50,654 bases of DNA from positions 1 through 50,654 of the forward strand of contig JAFTWC010000007.1 in assembly GCA_017465475.1 (NCBI GenBank), read 5' to 3'. The notes below the pieces were generated by a model. The model did no database searches and had not been told where the DNA came from. It saw nothing but the letters and a program-made list of their open reading frames with translations. The translations under genes and the position numbers were made by a program. Source of the stretch: Lachnospiraceae bacterium (lineage in GTDB: Bacteria > Bacillota > Clostridia > Lachnospirales > Lachnospiraceae). Below are positions 49,082 to 50,654 of the stretch, piece after piece; position 1 is the first letter of the stretch, and every line of letters starts with the position of its first letter.

Positions 49082-50654
49082 ATGCAAACAAATGATAGAC
49101 AAATAACAGAGTTAATGAAGAATATTGATGAGGGAAAAGCACAGTTACCGGATTTTCAGAGAGGCTGGGTTTGGGATGACAATAGGATAAAAGCATTAAT
49201 TGCAAGTATAACAAATAATTATCCTGTGGGTGCTGCAATGTTCTTAGAATATGGAAATGACAATATACGATTCAAATATAGAACTATTGAAGGGGTGGAT
49301 GTACAGAATGTTAGTCCTTCTGAGTTGATTTTAGATGGACAGCAGAGATTGACTTCTATTTACTCTTCGCTATATAGCAGTAAACCGGTACATACTAGAA
49401 CAGATAAGGGAAAAGATATATTACGGTATTACTATATTGATATAGAGAAAGCATTAGATACATCTGTAGACAGAGTGGAAGCGATTATTTCAGTTCCAGA
49501 GACGAGGATTATTACATCAAATTTCGGTAGAGATATTGAGCTTGATGTTTCAACACAGGATAAAGAGTTTGAACAGAAATTATTTCCATTAAACATTATT
49601 CTTGATTATATTAAAATACAGGATTGGCAAAATAAGTATTATGCTTATTCTAACTATGATGTAAATGTAATTCAAGAGTTTACAAAATTCAATAATTTAC
49701 TCGTAATGCCGACGATGCAATATAAGATGCCGGTTATTCTTCTTGGAAAAGATACTCCGAAGGAAGCAGTATGTCAGGTGTTTGAAAATGTTAATACTGG
49801 CGGTGTGTCCCTGACTGTATTTGAACTTGTTACAGCAATATTCGCAATGGATGATTTTGAATTACGAAAAGACTGGGAAGAAAAGCAAAGCACATATTTT
49901 ACCGGAGATCTGTTATCTATTATTAATGCTACGGATTTTCTGACTGCATGTACTCTGCTATCAACATATAAGAAGGGTGGAACAGTAAGTTGTAAAAAGA
50001 AAGATGTGTTGAATCTGTCTTTGGGCGAATACAAAAAATATGAGAAGGCTTTAACGGAAGGTTTTGTAGAGGCGGAAAAAGTCTTACAAGAAGAAAGAAT
50101 TTTTGTCAGTAAAGACTTGCCGTATTCTACACAGCTCATTCCGATGGCTGTATTATGTACTTTGCTTGCAGAGGGGAATCGAATAAAAATTACAAATATA
50201 AAAAATAAGATTAAGCAGTGGTATTGGTGTGGCGTATTTGGAGAGTTATATGGAAGTGCAAATGAAACTCGTTATGTAAATGATGTTGTAGGAGTTATGG
50301 ATTGGATAACGGATGAGAAGTGTCAGCCGAAGACTGTTCAAGAAGCATATTTTAATCCTACACGTTTATTAACGCTTCAATCAAGACAAAGTGCAGCATA
50401 TAAGGGAATCATGGCATTAGTACTGAAAAATCACTGTATTGATTTTATCTCGGGAAGAGAAATGGACTTTACGGTTTATAAGGCAGAATATATTGATATT
50501 CATCATGTATTCCCTATAGATTATTGTGAAAAGCAAGGGTATTCAAAGATAAAATGGAATTCAATTGTGAACAAGACACCGATTACATATTCTACGAACA
50601 GGGAAATTGGTGGCGTTGCTCCAAGTAAGTATTTAGCCAAAATAGAAACGAAAG
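49082..50654 (+). CDS. DUF262/HNH (GmrSD-type) protein, truncated by the window end
   Basis: The first 524 residues are present and the frame is still open at the last base. The N-terminal DUF262 (GmrS-like, ParB/DndB-like fold) has LPDFQRGWVW at 22-31, LDGQQRLTS at 84-92 and FENVNTGGVSLTVFELVTAIFA near 240-260, the standard nucleotide-binding and hydrolysis motifs. The C-terminal part has a DUF1524-like HNH centre: YIDIHHVFPIDYC with His474 and His475, then an Asn-containing NKTPITYSTNREIGGVAPSKYL. This is the single-chain form of GmrSD, a modification-dependent (type IV) restriction nuclease that attacks glucosylated phage DNA; related proteins occur in several defence systems. AGAAAGGAAT lies before the ATG. 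It is AT-rich like its two neighbours. Confidence 0.9.
   Translation, partial: MQTNDRQITELMKNIDEGKAQLPDFQRGWVWDDNRIKALIASITNNYPVGAAMFLEYGNDNIRFKYRTIEGVDVQNVSPSELILDGQQRLTSIYSSLYSSKPVHTRTDKGKDILRYYYIDIEKALDTSVDRVEAIISVPETRIITSNFGRDIELDVSTQDKEFEQKLFPLNIILDYIKIQDWQNKYYAYSNYDVNVIQEFTKFNNLLVMPTMQYKMPVILLGKDTPKEAVCQVFENVNTGGVSLTVFELVTAIFAMDDFELRKDWEEKQSTYFTGDLLSIINATDFLTACTLLSTYKKGGTVSCKKKDVLNLSLGEYKKYEKALTEGFVEAEKVLQEERIFVSKDLPYSTQLIPMAVLCTLLAEGNRIKITNIKNKIKQWYWCGVFGELYGSANETRYVNDVVGVMDWITDEKCQPKTVQEAYFNPTRLLTLQSRQSAAYKGIMALVLKNHCIDFISGREMDFTVYKAEYIDIHHVFPIDYCEKQGYSKIKWNSIVNKTPITYSTNREIGGVAPSKYLAKIETK

Noticed and set aside
1-50654. CRISPR arrays, insertion sequences, prophage genes, rRNA
   Set aside because: I saw no regularly spaced repeats, transposase or integrase motifs, phage structural genes or rRNA sequence.

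Overview
This window looks like chromosome of a gut-type Firmicute, most likely a Lachnospiraceae-like member of the Clostridia. Reasons: strong AGGAGG ribosome sites, textbook sigma-A promoters, Rho-independent terminators, a Trp T-box riboswitch, a GAAC-N4-GTTC (Gram-positive LexA) box, comEA/comEC/holA, a flagellin, many c-di-GMP and chemotaxis proteins, and glycan-degrading enzymes. No rRNA, CRISPR array, IS element or phage structural gene was seen.

Layout. 1-468: a very AT-rich C-terminal scrap of PNPase that stops making sense near base 320 (contig edge, chimera or pseudogene). 702-7812: hybrid histidine kinase, DAHP synthase, GH36 alpha-galactosidase, patatin-like lipase, GNAT acetyltransferase. 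8045-13506: secreted GH97 lipoprotein with a CBM-like tail, GH43 enzyme, old-yellow-enzyme oxidoreductase, histidine phosphatase. 13623-15752: TetR regulator with twin palindromic operators, followed by a chemoreceptor. 15827-16671 (minus): membrane protein plus XRE regulator, under a 45-bp dyad. 16870-23829: fructokinase, flagellin, EAL phosphodiesterase, a LacI-like-sensor GGDEF protein, MIF tautomerase and a membrane GGDEF protein. 23962-27646: heterodimeric ABC exporter. 27794-29935: membrane and secreted proteins of poorly known role.

29991-37591 is an apparent competence operon in which comEA and comEC bracket a response regulator, sensor kinase and GerMN lipoprotein, ending in a PD-(D/E)XK nuclease-like gene. 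37663-39396 holds a Trp T-box, a candidate Trp-codon leader peptide and a solo trpB. After a minus-strand chemoreceptor come HicAB, a Nudix hydrolase and a LexA-box-controlled set (histidine phosphatase, UvrX/DinB-like Y-family polymerase, YolD-like partner), then a small hypothetical gene, holA and tRNA-Ser(CGA).

Directly after the tRNA (47398 to the end) base composition drops sharply and a three-gene operon begins: an unknown acidic protein, a divergent class III nucleotidyl-cyclase-like protein, and a DUF262/HNH (GmrSD-type) protein cut by the window edge. This tRNA-adjacent island is the best candidate for an undescribed (probably defence) system. Next in interest are the competence operon with its embedded signalling genes, the T-box plus leader peptide plus solo trpB, and the SOS-type phosphatase-polymerase operon.
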